Positions 42,502-52,169 of a DNA stretch of 64,000 nt are shown here, in pieces. Each line of letters begins with the position of its first letter. The stretch's first letter is position 1. The stretch is from Erythrobacter sp. HL-111 (GTDB taxonomy: Bacteria > Pseudomonadota > Alphaproteobacteria > Sphingomonadales > Sphingomonadaceae), in the NCBI RefSeq assembly GCF_900105095.1, contig NZ_LT629743.1, positions 2,232,001 through 2,296,000 of the forward strand. Reading direction: 5' to 3'. The notes beneath the pieces were generated by a model. The model saw nothing but the letters and a program-made list of their open reading frames with translations. It ran no database searches and had not been told where the DNA came from. A program made the position numbers and the translations under genes.

Positions 42502-43785
42502 TCACTTGCCGATGCAGAACCGCCCGAACAGCGCATCGAGCATGTCCTCGGTCGTCGCGCGGCCGGTCAGGCGATCGAACGCGACGCGGGCGCGGCGCAG
42601 TTCCTCGCCGATCAGCAGGAGGTCGGACATCCCCTTCGCCGCGGTGAGCGCCTCCGCCGCTTCGGCAAGCCGCGCGTGCTGGCGCCGGTTGAGCGCGGCC
42701 TCGCCGGGCCTCGGCAGGCGTTCGCGCGCGAAATCGGCAATGTCCCGCTTGAGCGCGGCGAGCCCCTCCCCCGTCTCGGCGGAGACGCGGTGAGAGGCGC
42801 TGCGTTTCGGGCGGAAATCCGCCGCATCGGCGCGCGCGGCGATCTCCCACGCGCCGCTCGGTCCGGCACCCTCCTCCCCCAGCCACAGCACGAGGTCGGC
42901 CCGGCCAAGCTGGCCGCGCGCGCGTTCGATGCCGATCGATTCGACCGCATCAGCCCCGATCTCGCGCAATCCCGCGGTGTCGACGAAGGTGAAGGCAACG
43001 CCCCCGATCGCGACCGAACGCTCGATCACGTCGCGGGTCGTCCCCGCCACCGGCGAGGTGATCGCCGCCTCGCTCTCGACCAGAGCGTTGAAAAGCGTGG
43101 ACTTTCCCGAATTCGGCGGCCCGGCGAGGACGACGCGGAAGCCCTCGCCCAAGCGTTCCGAGCGCGGCCGGGCGAGCCATTCGCCGATCTCGCCTGCGAG
43201 CCTTTCGATGTTCCACGTGAAACATTCGGGCAGGCCCGCGGCGTCCTCCTCGTCCGAGAAATCGAGCGCCGCTTCAAGCTGCGCGGAAAGGCCCAGCAGG
43301 CGGCTGCGCCAGTGATCGACCTGACGCGAGAGCGCCCCGCTCGCGTTCGCGATCGCGGCGGCGCGCTGCAGTTCGGTTTCCGCGGCAAGCAGGTCGGCCA
43401 GCCCTTCCGCCTCGGCAAGGTCGATCCGGCCATTGGCGAAAGCCCGGCGGGTGAATTCGCCCGCCTCCGCCGCGCGCAGTCCCGGCAGGCGGGCGAGCGC
43501 CCGCTCCACCGCGGCGAGCAGGGCGCGCCCGCCGTGGCAGTGGAATTCGGCGAGGTCCTCTCCCGTCGCGCTGGCGGGGCCGGGAAACCACAGCACCAGC
43601 GCCACGTCGAGCAGCGCGCCCTCGCCATCGCGCAGCCGCGCGAGGCTAGCCCGGCGCGGTTCGGGCAGGCGGCCGCACAGCGCCTCGATCGCCGGCGCCG
43701 CCTGCGGCCCGCTGACCCGGATCACCCCGATCGCAGCCGGGGGCGCGCCGCTCGACACGGCGAAGATCGTGCTTGCCTCGCTCAT
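42502..43785 (-). CDS. mnmE: tRNA modification GTPase MnmE (TrmE)
   Basis: 427-residue potassium-dependent GTPase, partner of MnmG in U34 modification. The N-terminal formyl-THF-binding domain has the motif [11 protein letters not shown], the G domain has the P-loop GPPNSGKST near residue 222 and switch region DTAGLRE, and the C-terminal end is FCIGK, the family's catalytic CxGK motif. One parS-like palindrome (43209) is embedded in the coding sequence as CFTWN. Starts at 43785, 16 bp after the DUF6489 gene ends. Confidence 0.97.
   Translation of the reverse strand: MSEASTIFAVSSGAPPAAIGVIRVSGPQAAPAIEALCGRLPEPRRASLARLRDGEGALLDVALVLWFPGPASATGEDLAEFHCHGGRALLAAVERALARLPGLRAAEAGEFTRRAFANGRIDLAEAEGLADLLAAETELQRAAAIANASGALSRQVDHWRSRLLGLSAQLEAALDFSDEEDAAGLPECFTWNIERLAGEIGEWLARPRSERLGEGFRVVLAGPPNSGKSTLFNALVESEAAITSPVAGTTRDVIERSVAIGGVAFTFVDTAGLREIGADAVESIGIERARGQLGRADLVLWLGEEGAGPSGAWEIAARADAADFRPKRSASHRVSAETGEGLAALKRDIADFARERLPRPGEAALNRRQHARLAEAAEALTAAKGMSDLLLIGEELRRARVAFDRLTGRATTEDMLDALFGRFCIGK
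43209..43224. promoter_or_regulatory. parS-like site 4
   Basis: TGTTCCACGTGAAACA, matching the parS consensus, inside the mnmE coding sequence. Confidence 0.9.
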
Positions 43786-43800
43786 CGCGCCGAGAGCCGC

Positions 43801-44088
43801 TCAGCTTCGGTCGGTGCCCTTGTCCCGATCGCCGGAGCCCGTGGGTCCGCGGCGCGATCCGCCCTGCCCCATCCCGCTTTCGACGAAGCTCTGGAACAGC
43901 TTCAGCCCCATCTGACCCATCGGGGCGAGCCGCTCGGCATATTCCTGGAGCTGGTCGGGATTGCTCACCCCCTTCATCGCCCGTGCGAGCTGATCGACAT
44001 AAATCGTGTTGGCCGGCGAGACATCGGGCAGGCCCATGAAACTCCGCGCCTCTTCGGGGGTGCAATCGATTTCGATGTTGATCTTCAC
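43801..44088 (-). CDS. DUF6489 family small protein
   Basis: 95-residue protein of unknown function in the sphingomonad-enriched DUF6489 family. It starts MKINIEIDCTPEEARSFMGLPDV, resembling a short beta strand and a helix, continues with an amphipathic helix (AERLAPMGQMGLKLFQSF) and ends in a glycine-rich disordered tail. It is immediately upstream of mnmE on the same strand (16-bp gap), so probably co-transcribed. No motif suggests a mechanism. Confidence 0.8.
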   Translation of the reverse strand: MKINIEIDCTPEEARSFMGLPDVSPANTIYVDQLARAMKGVSNPDQLQEYAERLAPMGQMGLKLFQSFVESGMGQGGSRRGPTGSGDRDKGTDRS

Positions 44089-44174
44089 AGGGCCGGTCCT
44101 CTTCGTCGCGCCGCCTCTTCTTGCGGACCTCGCTCATTTGGGTTTGCCAAGCCCCGAGCGCAATGGATATGGCG

Positions 44175-44190
44175 CGTTTCACGTGGAACC
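44175..44190. promoter_or_regulatory. parS-like site 5 (degenerate ends)
   Basis: CGTTTCACGTGGAACC: the 14-bp core GTTTCACGTGGAAC is intact, but both terminal T/A bases differ from consensus. It lies between the DUF6489 gene and the divergent dienelactone hydrolase gene. Confidence 0.7.
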
Positions 44191-44247
44191 GATGGGCGCG
44201 GCCCCGTTTGAAGGCTTGCACCCCCCGAACCAAGGAGAGAGCCTGCG

Positions 44248-44946
44248 ATGACCGAGACCGTTTCGATTGCGACGCTTGAAGGCGATGCCAGCTTCGATGC
44301 CCATGTCGCCCGCCCGACGCAGCAGCCCCGGGCCGCGATCATCGTGATCCAGGAAATCTTCGGCGTGAACGCCGGGATCCGCCGCAAATGCGACAAGCTC
44401 GCCGCCGAAGGCTATCTCGCGGTCGCGCCCGACCTGTTCTGGCGGATCGAACCCGGCGTCGAGCTCGATCCCGATGTCGAGGCCGAATTCAACCGGGCGC
44501 TCGATCTGATGGGGAAGTTCGACCAGGATACCGGGATCCGCGACATCGAAGCGACGATCAAGCACCTGCGCGCCAAGGAAGGCATCGCCAAGGTCGGCTG
44601 CGTCGGATACTGCCTCGGCGGGCGGCTCGCCTTCATGACCGCTGCGCGCACCGATATCGATGCGAGCGTCGGCTATTACGGCGTCGGCATCGACGGGCTG
44701 CTGCGCGAAAAGGACGCGATCGCCAACCCGCTGATGCTCCACATCCCGACCGAGGACGGTTTCGTCGACAAGGCGACGCAGAAAGCCATGCACGAAGGGC
44801 TGGACGACCATCCCAAGGTGACGCTGCACGATTACGAAGGGCTCGACCACGGCTTCGCCACGGAAATCGGCCAGCGCCGCGACGAGGACGCCGCGAACAT
44901 CGCCGACGGGCGCACCTCGGCCTTCTTCGCGGAGCACCTTGCGTGA
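44248..44946 (+). CDS. Dienelactone hydrolase family protein
   Basis: 232-residue alpha/beta hydrolase with a cysteine nucleophile. The triad is Cys122 in GYCLGG, Asp170 (PTEDG) and His201 (LDHGFA); Glu36 in QEIFG, which activates the cysteine in the free enzyme, is present. The family hydrolyses dienelactones from chlorocatechol breakdown and other small esters; the true substrate is unknown. AAGGAGA lies about 8 bases before the ATG. The next gene overlaps it by 4 bp (GTGA). Confidence 0.9.
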   Translation: MTETVSIATLEGDASFDAHVARPTQQPRAAIIVIQEIFGVNAGIRRKCDKLAAEGYLAVAPDLFWRIEPGVELDPDVEAEFNRALDLMGKFDQDTGIRDIEATIKHLRAKEGIAKVGCVGYCLGGRLAFMTAARTDIDASVGYYGVGIDGLLREKDAIANPLMLHIPTEDGFVDKATQKAMHEGLDDHPKVTLHDYEGLDHGFATEIGQRRDEDAANIADGRTSAFFAEHLA

Positions 44947-45356
44947 GCGAGGCGGAGGGGCGCGCGCACCTTGCGCGCTGGCACGCCTACATGGCAGGCG
45001 GTAGCGATCCGGCGGTGCTGTCGGATATGCTGGCGGAGGACGCGGTGTTCCATTCGCCGGTCGTCCACACCCCGCAGGCGGGCAAGGCCAAGGTCATGGC
45101 CTATCTCACCGCCGCATCGGGCGTGTTCGGCAATGGCAGCTTCCGCTATGTCCGCGAGCTCGTCGACGGGAACGAGATGATGCTCGAATTCGTCGCCGAG
45201 ATGGACGGCATCACCGTCAACGGGGTCGACATCATCCGCTTTGGCGATGACGGAAGGATCACCGATTTCAAGGTCATGGTGCGGCCGCTCAAGGCGATCA
45301 ACAAGGTCTGGGAGATGATGGCGCGCCAGCTCGACAACGCGCCGCCCGCCGCCTGA
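44943..45356 (+). CDS. SnoaL-like/NTF2-fold protein
   Basis: 137-residue protein of the nuclear transport factor 2 superfamily. It shows WHAYMAGGSDPAVLSDMLAEDAVFHSP, a GKAKVMAYLTA helix and EFVAEMDGITVNGVDIIRFGDDGRITDFKVMVRP, the cone-shaped beta-sheet signature. Members are ketosteroid isomerase-like, polyketide cyclase-like or without activity. The GTG start overlaps the hydrolase stop, so the two probably act in one catabolic or detoxifying step. Substrate unknown. Confidence 0.82.
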   Translation: MSEAEGRAHLARWHAYMAGGSDPAVLSDMLAEDAVFHSPVVHTPQAGKAKVMAYLTAASGVFGNGSFRYVRELVDGNEMMLEFVAEMDGITVNGVDIIRFGDDGRITDFKVMVRPLKAINKVWEMMARQLDNAPPAA

Positions 45357-45385
45357 ACGAGCGGGCCAGGCCGCGCGGGACCGGG

Positions 45386-45781
45386 CTAGTTGAGGCAGGC
45401 GAAGTTGAGGATGATCCCGCGGGTTTCCTCGTCCAGCCCGGCGGGCAGTTCGCGTTCCAGCACCTCGCGCCGGCCCGCGACGCTTTCGGCGATCAGCACC
45501 CGCTTCATCGCCCAGCCGGGACAGGAGCGCTGCGAAATCGCCTTGCGGCCCAGCACCGAAACCCCGGTGTGCCGCGGGTCGTTGCCGATCCGCACCATCA
45601 GCGCCACCAGCGCCGATTCCTCGCCTTCGAGCAGCTGCAGGAAATTGCGCCCGTTGTAGAGCAGGAGGCCGGTGATCCCGCGTTCCGGATTGTTGCGCGC
45701 GCTTGCGCCAAGGATCGCCTCGACCTCCTCGCGCGACAGGTTCGGCGCCGTGCTGATATAGAGGTACTGGTTTAGCATCAT
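45386..45781 (-). CDS. BLUF-domain blue-light photoreceptor
   Basis: 131-residue short BLUF protein that binds FAD non-covalently and signals blue light. The key residues are all present: Tyr8 (YLYIST), Asn31, Gln49 (NFLQLLEGEE), Trp90 and Met92 (GWAMKR). There is no fused output domain, only a C-terminal helical cap of about 30 residues, so it must act through a partner. No EAL/GGDEF gene is nearby. It sits between the hydrolase/SnoaL pair and rho in an otherwise conserved block, on the rho strand. Its light-response target is unknown. Confidence 0.9.
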   Translation of the reverse strand: MMLNQYLYISTAPNLSREEVEAILGASARNNPERGITGLLLYNGRNFLQLLEGEESALVALMVRIGNDPRHTGVSVLGRKAISQRSCPGWAMKRVLIAESVAGRREVLERELPAGLDEETRGIILNFACLN

Positions 45782-45823
45782 CCCGTCCGGCCCCCGGCGT
45801 CCCCGACCCCGACCCGCGAACCC

Positions 45824-47089
<1,266 letters not shown>

Positions 47090-47395
47090 GGGAAAAATCC
47101 GAAAGAAGGGCTCCGGGAGGAGCCGTTGGGAAGGCCGGCTGGTCAGTACCTCCCCGTTCGGGAAGGCGCCTTGGCGGACCGGACCCGATGCCGGACAGGC
47201 GACCGGATCCGGCATGGCGCGAGGCTGGGCTTGGAGAAAGCAGACTCGGACCGGGAGAACCCCGGTCACCGGATGGAACGCGAGGTCGGATAGGTTCGTG
47301 CGGGCGCAAAATCAATCGGGGTTTTCGCCCGCCCCGGCGAAAATGCGCCGGGCGCTGCCCGGACCACGGCGAACCGCCCGCTCCGCCCCGCCGGC
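47090..47395 (-). promoter_or_regulatory. rho promoter and leader region
   Basis: 306 bp with no gene. On the minus strand TTGATT (47310-47315), a 17-bp spacer and TATCCG (47287-47292) form a plausible promoter, leaving a leader of about 190 nt. A hairpin with GACCGGG/CCCGGTC arms is at 47249-47267, and a bulged GGGCG-AAAA/TTTT-CGCCC stem at 47302-47330 could end hemJ transcription. Long rho leaders often serve autoregulation. Confidence 0.45.
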
Positions 47396-47848
47396 TCAGG
47401 ACAGGTAGAAGCGCACCACGTAGACCGTCACCACGATCAGGACCAGCAGCACGCCCGGAATCTCGCCCACCATCCGCAGCCGGCTTTCGCTCAGCGGCCG
47501 CTCGCCCCGCGCCATCTTCTTCGTCTTCGACACCAGCCAGCCGTGATAGCCTGTCAGCAGCAGGACGAGCGTGATCTTGATGTGCAGCCACCCTTCGGTG
47601 AAATATCCCATCGCCCAGGCCTGCGTCAGCCCCAGCACCCAGACGATGATCAGGCTGGGCGTGAGGATGATCTTGCGCAGCAGGCCCATGCGCCGCGCCC
47701 ATTGCGCTTCCTCGGGCGAACCGGGCGCCGCATCGAGCATGTAGATGCACTGGCGCGGCAGCATGAACAGGCCGGCGAGCCAGAAGGTCATGAAGATGAC
47801 ATGGCCCGACACGAGCCAGGGATAGATCGTCAGGATCGCGTCTTTCAT
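47396..47848 (-). CDS. hemJ: Protoporphyrinogen IX oxidase HemJ
   Basis: 150-residue integral membrane protein of the HemJ (UPF0093/CopD-like) family with four hydrophobic helices, including VSGHVIFMTFWLAGLFMLPR (with the conserved His), ILTPSLIIVWVLGLTQAW, LHIKITLVLLLTGYHGWL and VLLVLIVVTVYVV. It oxidises protoporphyrinogen IX to protoporphyrin IX. It follows hemE directly: the hemE TAG ends at 47852 and an in-frame GTG (47851) precedes the ATG at 47848, which has AGGGG upstream and is preferred. This pairs two haem steps in one transcript. Confidence 0.9.
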   Translation of the reverse strand: MKDAILTIYPWLVSGHVIFMTFWLAGLFMLPRQCIYMLDAAPGSPEEAQWARRMGLLRKIILTPSLIIVWVLGLTQAWAMGYFTEGWLHIKITLVLLLTGYHGWLVSKTKKMARGERPLSESRLRMVGEIPGVLLVLIVVTVYVVRFYLS

Positions 47849-47851
47849 CAC

Positions 47852-48868
47852 CTATCCCCTGAGCGCGGCGAGCAGTTCCTCGACATGGGAAATCGGCGTG
47901 TGCTGGCCGATCCCGTGGCCGAGATTGAAGACGTGCGGCCGCTCGGCGAAGGCCTCGACGATGGCGCGGACCCGCTTAGGCAGCATCGCGCCTCCCGCCT
48001 CGACCAGCAGCGGGTCGAGATTGCCCTGCACCGGCATCCCGGCGGGAAGGCTCGCATGGACCCAGGCCGGGTCGAGCGTTTCGTCCATGCCGATCGCGTC
48101 GACCCCGGTTTCGCGCGCATAGGCCGGAAGCTTCGCGCCCGCGCCCTTGGGAAAGCCGATCACCGGCGTGTCGGGGTGCGAGGCCTTGAGCTCGGCGGTG
48201 ATGGCGGCGTTGGGGGCGATCACCCAGCGTTCGAATTCGTCGGGGGCGAGGCTGCCCGCCCAGCTGTCGAACAATTGCACCGCCTCGGCGCCCGCGTCGA
48301 TCTGCCCGCGCAGGTATTCGACGCTGGTTGCGACGATCCGGTCGATGATCGCCTGCAGGCGGCCCGGGTCCCTGTAGGCGAGCAGGCGCGCCGGGCCCTG
48401 GTCCTTCGAGCCCTCGCCCGCGATCATGTAGGTCGCGACGGTCCAGGGCGATCCGGCAAAGCCCAGCATCGTCACCGTGTCGGCGATCAGCGCCCGCGTC
48501 AGCCGCACGGTCTCGTAGATCGGCTCGAACCGCTCGTGCGCGGGGGTGAAGCTGTCGAGATCGACCTCGAGCAGGGTCGGGGAGAGCTTCGGCCCTTCGC
48601 CCGCCATGAATTCGAGCCCCTGCCCCATGGCGTGCGGCACGATCAGGATGTCGGAGAACAGGATCGCCCCGTCGAAACCGAACCGCCGGATCGGTTGCAC
48701 CGTGATCTCGGCCGCCGCCTCGCTGTCGTAGACGAGCGCGAGGAAACCGCCCTTCTCGGCGCGCAATTCGCGGTATTCCGGGAGATAGCGCCCCGCCTGG
48801 CGCATGAGCCAGACCGGCGGGACGGGCTGGCGGGAACCTTTGAGCGTGTCGAGCAATGGACCGGGCAT
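47852..48868 (-). CDS. hemE: Uroporphyrinogen decarboxylase
   Basis: 338-residue HemE, which removes four acetate carboxyls from uroporphyrinogen III to give coproporphyrinogen III. Substrate-site motifs PPVWLMRQAGRYLPEYR (residues 17-33) and GFAGSPWTVATYMI are present, as are RFGFDGAILFSDIL and the aspartate that drives decarboxylation. AAGGA is 6 bases before the ATG. It reads away from the candidate origin gap, as in Caulobacter where the Cori-proximal gene is hemE. Confidence 0.97.
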   Translation of the reverse strand: MPGPLLDTLKGSRQPVPPVWLMRQAGRYLPEYRELRAEKGGFLALVYDSEAAAEITVQPIRRFGFDGAILFSDILIVPHAMGQGLEFMAGEGPKLSPTLLEVDLDSFTPAHERFEPIYETVRLTRALIADTVTMLGFAGSPWTVATYMIAGEGSKDQGPARLLAYRDPGRLQAIIDRIVATSVEYLRGQIDAGAEAVQLFDSWAGSLAPDEFERWVIAPNAAITAELKASHPDTPVIGFPKGAGAKLPAYARETGVDAIGMDETLDPAWVHASLPAGMPVQGNLDPLLVEAGGAMLPKRVRAIVEAFAERPHVFNLGHGIGQHTPISHVEELLAALRG

Positions 48869-49193
48869 GGGGATTCCTTAAACGAAAATAATAGATTCTT
48901 AAAAGGATTGATGGTCACAGTTGGCCCTGTGGAAAGCGGGAATTACCGGGCCTTGCCCGATTATCCCTGAGGAGGCCAGCCTCCTTGTGGCCGTGCGACT
49001 CCCGTTCGCGGCGCGGTCAAGGCAAGGTTATCCCCGCTCTTCCCAGCCTGTCGATAGCGGCTGTCCCGTGTCGACAAGCCTTCTGGCGAAAACACCGGCA
49101 GCGGGCAGGAAAATCCCTCCCCGGCTTGTCCACGAAAGGCTCCCGTGGTTTATGCCCCCTGCTTTCCACAGGCGGGACAGCGCGAAGGACGGC
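48869..49193. other. Candidate chromosomal origin of replication (oriC)
   Basis: 325-bp intergenic region between divergent hemE and ppsR, the position of Caulobacter Cori. It begins with an AT-rich stretch unusual for this genome (48876-48910), a candidate unwinding element. DnaA-box-like sequences: CTTTCCACA at 48928-48936 (minus) and 49162-49170 (plus), TTGTCCACG at 49126-49134, TTATCCCTG at 48961-48969 and TTATCCCCG at 49028-49036. Three GANTC (CcrM) sites lie at 48872, 48894 and 48997. Two TTAA motifs are present, but not in CtrA spacing. parS sites and parAB are 5-9 kb away. None of the boxes is a perfect TTATCCACA. Confidence 0.6.
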
Positions 49194-50039
49194 ATGAACC
49201 GACTCAACCTCCATCTCGTATCGGATTCGACCGGCGAAACGCTCGAGATGATCGCGAAGGCCGCGCTCGCGCAGTTCGACGATCCCCATGTCAGCCGCCA
49301 TTTCTGGCCGATGGTCCGTTCGCGCCAGCATCTCGACCGGATCGTGCCCGAACTCGCCGCCAATCCGGGCCTCGTGCTCTACACGCTGGTCAATCCGGAA
49401 AGCCGTTCGCGGCTGGAGGAGCATTGCCGCCACCTCGGCCTTCCCGCCGTCGCGGTGCTCGATCAGGTGACCGCCGCGCTCGAAAGCCAGCTCGGGCAGG
49501 AGGCGCACGGGCGGCCCGGGCGCCAGCATTCGATGGACGAGCATTACTTCCGCCGGGTCGATGCGATCCAGTACACGATCGCGCATGACGACGGGGTCGG
49601 GCAGGAGGAATGGGAACAGGCCGACATCGTCCTCGCCGGGGTGTCGCGCACGTCCAAGACGCCGACCAGCATCTATCTCGCCAATCGCGGCTACAAGGTC
49701 GCCAACATCCCGCTGGTGGTCGAAAGCCCGCCGCCCGAAACCCTGTTCGGCCTGCGCCACCCGCTCGTCGTCGGGCTTACCACCGCGCCCGAACGGCTGG
49801 TCCAGATCCGGCGCAACCGCCTGCTCACCCTGAACGAGACGACCGAAACCTCCTATGTCGACAACGACCGGGTCAAGGCCGAACTGCAGTTCGCCCGGCG
49901 GATGTTCGCCGACAACGGCTGGCCGGTGATCGACGTGACCCGCCGCTCGATCGAGGAAACGGCGGCGGCGATCATCCGCCTGGTGCACGAACGCTCGCGC
50001 CGCGCGCCGCAGGTCGACGGGGTGTCGAAGCCGATATGA
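49194..50039 (+). CDS. Pyruvate, phosphate dikinase regulatory protein (PPSR/DUF299)
   Basis: 281-residue bifunctional kinase/pyrophosphorylase that inactivates and reactivates PPDK or PEP synthase by ADP-dependent phosphorylation. The N-terminus is the family sequence HLVSDSTGETLEMIAKA; the P-loop is GVSRTSKTPTSIYLANRGYKVANIP. The start at 49194 gives the normal length; the frame is open back to 48921 across the candidate origin but that part is not family-like. The stop overlaps the maf start as ATGA. It heads the ppsR-maf-aroE-coaE run, all overlapping by 4 bp. Confidence 0.93.
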   Translation: MNRLNLHLVSDSTGETLEMIAKAALAQFDDPHVSRHFWPMVRSRQHLDRIVPELAANPGLVLYTLVNPESRSRLEEHCRHLGLPAVAVLDQVTAALESQLGQEAHGRPGRQHSMDEHYFRRVDAIQYTIAHDDGVGQEEWEQADIVLAGVSRTSKTPTSIYLANRGYKVANIPLVVESPPPETLFGLRHPLVVGLTTAPERLVQIRRNRLLTLNETTETSYVDNDRVKAELQFARRMFADNGWPVIDVTRRSIEETAAAIIRLVHERSRRAPQVDGVSKPI

Positions 50040-50629
50040 ACGCACCGCTGATCCTCGCTTCGCGTTCCGCCTCACGCCGGGCGATGCTCGATGCCGCGGG
50101 CGTTGCCTACGAGGCGATCCCGGCCGATCTCGACGAGCGCGCGGTCGAATATTCGCTCGCCGGGGCCGAGCCCGCCGAGATTGCCGAAGCGCTCGCGGTC
50201 GCCAAGGCGGCCGCGGTCGCCGCCGCCAATCCCGAGGCGCTGGTGCTCGGCAGCGATTCGCTGGTCGTCGCGGGCGGGCGCCGCTTCGACAAGCCCGCCA
50301 GCCGCGGCGAGGCCGCCGAACACCTGCGCTTCTTCTCGGGCAGGGTCATGGAACTCCACGCCGCCGCCGCGATCCTGCGCGGCAAGGGCTGCGAATGGAG
50401 CCACGCCGCGCGCGCCCGGCTCCACGTGCGCGAATTGTCGGATCGCTTCATCGAGACCTATCTCGACGCCGAATGGCCCGCGGTCGGCCAGTGCGTCGGA
50501 GTCTTCCGGATCGAGGGGCCGGGCGTGCAATTGTTCGAGGGGATCGAGGGCGACACCTTCACCGTGCTGGGGATGCCGCTTCTCCCCGTGCTCGGCGCGC
50601 TGCGCGAGTTGGGAGTGCTCCCGGCATGA
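50036..50629 (+). CDS. maf: Maf-like nucleoside triphosphate pyrophosphatase
   Basis: 197-residue Maf/YceF-YhdE family house-cleaning pyrophosphatase that hydrolyses modified or canonical pyrimidine nucleotides. It begins with LILASRSASRRAMLDAAG, has the ALVLGSDSLVV catalytic aspartate motif and ESxGxFRIEG-type sequence (VGQCVGVFRIEGPG) near residue 155. It overlaps ppsR and aroE by 4 bp each. Septum-related Maf effects are known in Bacillus; here the enzyme role is more likely. Confidence 0.92.
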   Translation: MNAPLILASRSASRRAMLDAAGVAYEAIPADLDERAVEYSLAGAEPAEIAEALAVAKAAAVAAANPEALVLGSDSLVVAGGRRFDKPASRGEAAEHLRFFSGRVMELHAAAAILRGKGCEWSHAARARLHVRELSDRFIETYLDAEWPAVGQCVGVFRIEGPGVQLFEGIEGDTFTVLGMPLLPVLGALRELGVLPA

Positions 50630-51495
50630 GCCGCGCGCCCAATGCCAGGCCCTATGCCGAGGTGATCGGCGATCCCGTTGCCCGATCGAAATCGCCCGCG
50701 ATCCACAATTTCTGGCTCGAAAGGCTCGGGATCGACGCCGAATACCGCGCGGTTCGCGTGACCGCGCAAGGCCTGGAGGAATATTTCGCATCGCGCCGGG
50801 CCGATCCGCTGTGGCGCGGGTGCAACGTGACGATGCCGCTTAAGCAGGAGGTGTTCGGCGCGCTCGACCGGGCCGATCCCCATGCTGCGGCGATCGGGGC
50901 GGTCAACACCGTTTACCGCGACGCAAACCTGCTCGCGGGGACCAACACCGACACGCTCGGCTTCCTCGAACCGCTGCGCCCCGCGCTCGGCGCGCGGCAC
51001 CTCTATCGCATGGCGCGCGTCATCGGCACGGGCGGCGCCGCGCGGGCGATCGTCCACGCGCTGGCCGAAAGCGGCTTCACCATCGTCCTTGCCGGGCGCG
51101 ACGAGGCCAAGGCGCGCGCGATCCTCGACGAGCTCGCCCCCGCCGGCGAACATCACGCCGCCCCGCTTTCCCATTTCGCGGACCCCACCGATTTCGCCTT
51201 CGACGATCGCGCGGGATGCCTCGATCTCGTCGTCAACGCCTCGCCGCTCGGGATGACGGGCCAGCCGCCGCTCGCCTTCGACTGGAGCCACGCGCCGCCG
51301 CGCAGCATCGCCTACGACATCGTCACCGACCCGGTCGAAACGCCCTTTCTTCAGGGCGCGCGCGAACGCGGGCTGGCGACGGTCACGGGCCTCGCGATGC
51401 TGGTCGGACAGGCCGCCGCGGCGTTTGAATGCTTCTTCGGCCGATCCCCGCCGCGCGATGCCGATGGCGAATTGATGGAGAGCCTGCGCCGATGA
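50626..51495 (+). CDS. aroE: Shikimate dehydrogenase
   Basis: 289-residue AroE, which reduces 3-dehydroshikimate to shikimate with NADPH. The shikimate site is VARSKSPAIHN near residue 20, the catalytic lysine is in VTMPLKQEV, and the NADPH loop is IGTGGAARAI followed by LAGRDEAKA. Slightly longer than the 270-280 typical residues because of a C-terminal tail. It overlaps maf and coaE by 4 bp. Confidence 0.95.
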   Translation: MSRAPNARPYAEVIGDPVARSKSPAIHNFWLERLGIDAEYRAVRVTAQGLEEYFASRRADPLWRGCNVTMPLKQEVFGALDRADPHAAAIGAVNTVYRDANLLAGTNTDTLGFLEPLRPALGARHLYRMARVIGTGGAARAIVHALAESGFTIVLAGRDEAKARAILDELAPAGEHHAAPLSHFADPTDFAFDDRAGCLDLVVNASPLGMTGQPPLAFDWSHAPPRSIAYDIVTDPVETPFLQGARERGLATVTGLAMLVGQAAAAFECFFGRSPPRDADGELMESLRR

Positions 51496-52109
51496 CCGCC
51501 GAAACGCCTTCCCGCCCGCCGCTGATGGTCGGCCTGACCGGCTCGATCGGCATGGGCAAGTCGACGGTCGCCGCCATGTTCGAACGCGCGGGCGTGCCGG
51601 TGTTCGACGCCGATGCCGAGGTCCGCGCGATGCAGGGTCCGGGCGGCGAACTGGTCGGCCGGATCGAGGAGGCCTTCCCCGGTTCGACCGGCCCCGAAGG
51701 CGTGATCCGCGAGGCATTGGGCGCGCAGGTGTTCGGCGACCGGGACCGGCTCGCCAGGCTCGAGGCGATCGTCCACCCCGCAGTCGGCAGGAAGCGCGCG
51801 CGCTTCCACGCGGACAACGCGCAGGCGGACATGGTCCTGTTCGACATCCCGCTCCTGTTCGAGCGCGGCGGGGCGGACGCCTTCGACGCGGTGATCGTCG
51901 TCTCCGCTCCGCCCGAGGTCCAGCGCGAACGGGTGCTCGCCCGGCCCGGCATGACGCCCGCGAAGTTCGAGGACATCCTGAAACTGCAGGTCCCCGATGC
52001 CGAAAAGCGCGCGCGCGCGACTCACGTCATCGACACCGGCACCAGCCTCGAGGAGACCCGCGCGCAGGTCGGCCGACTGATCGGGGAATTGCGGGCGGCG
52101 CGGGGATAG
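51492..52109 (+). CDS. coaE: Dephospho-CoA kinase
   Basis: 205-residue P-loop kinase that phosphorylates the 3'-hydroxyl of dephospho-CoA, the last step of CoA synthesis. The Walker A motif GLTGSIGMGKSTV is at residues 14-26, the VFDADAEVR substrate loop follows, and the LID-region arginines are in VQRERVLARPGMT. It overlaps aroE by 4 bp and is followed 60 bp later by dnaQ. Confidence 0.95.
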   Translation: MTAETPSRPPLMVGLTGSIGMGKSTVAAMFERAGVPVFDADAEVRAMQGPGGELVGRIEEAFPGSTGPEGVIREALGAQVFGDRDRLARLEAIVHPAVGRKRARFHADNAQADMVLFDIPLLFERGGADAFDAVIVVSAPPEVQRERVLARPGMTPAKFEDILKLQVPDAEKRARATHVIDTGTSLEETRAQVGRLIGELRAARG

Positions 52110-52169
52110 CGCCGGTCGCCCGCGGCCCCCCCTTGCACATCGCGGCGCATGGGTGGATAGAATCGGGCG

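Noticed and set aside
48869..49193. CtrA-controlled origin like Caulobacter Cori
   Set aside because: The two TTAA motifs (48878 and 48899) are 17 bases apart rather than 7, so no proper CtrA box is present; the origin call rests on other signs.
48921..49193. N-terminal extension of the PPSR protein
   Set aside because: The frame is open but the residues are not family-like and lie over the candidate origin.
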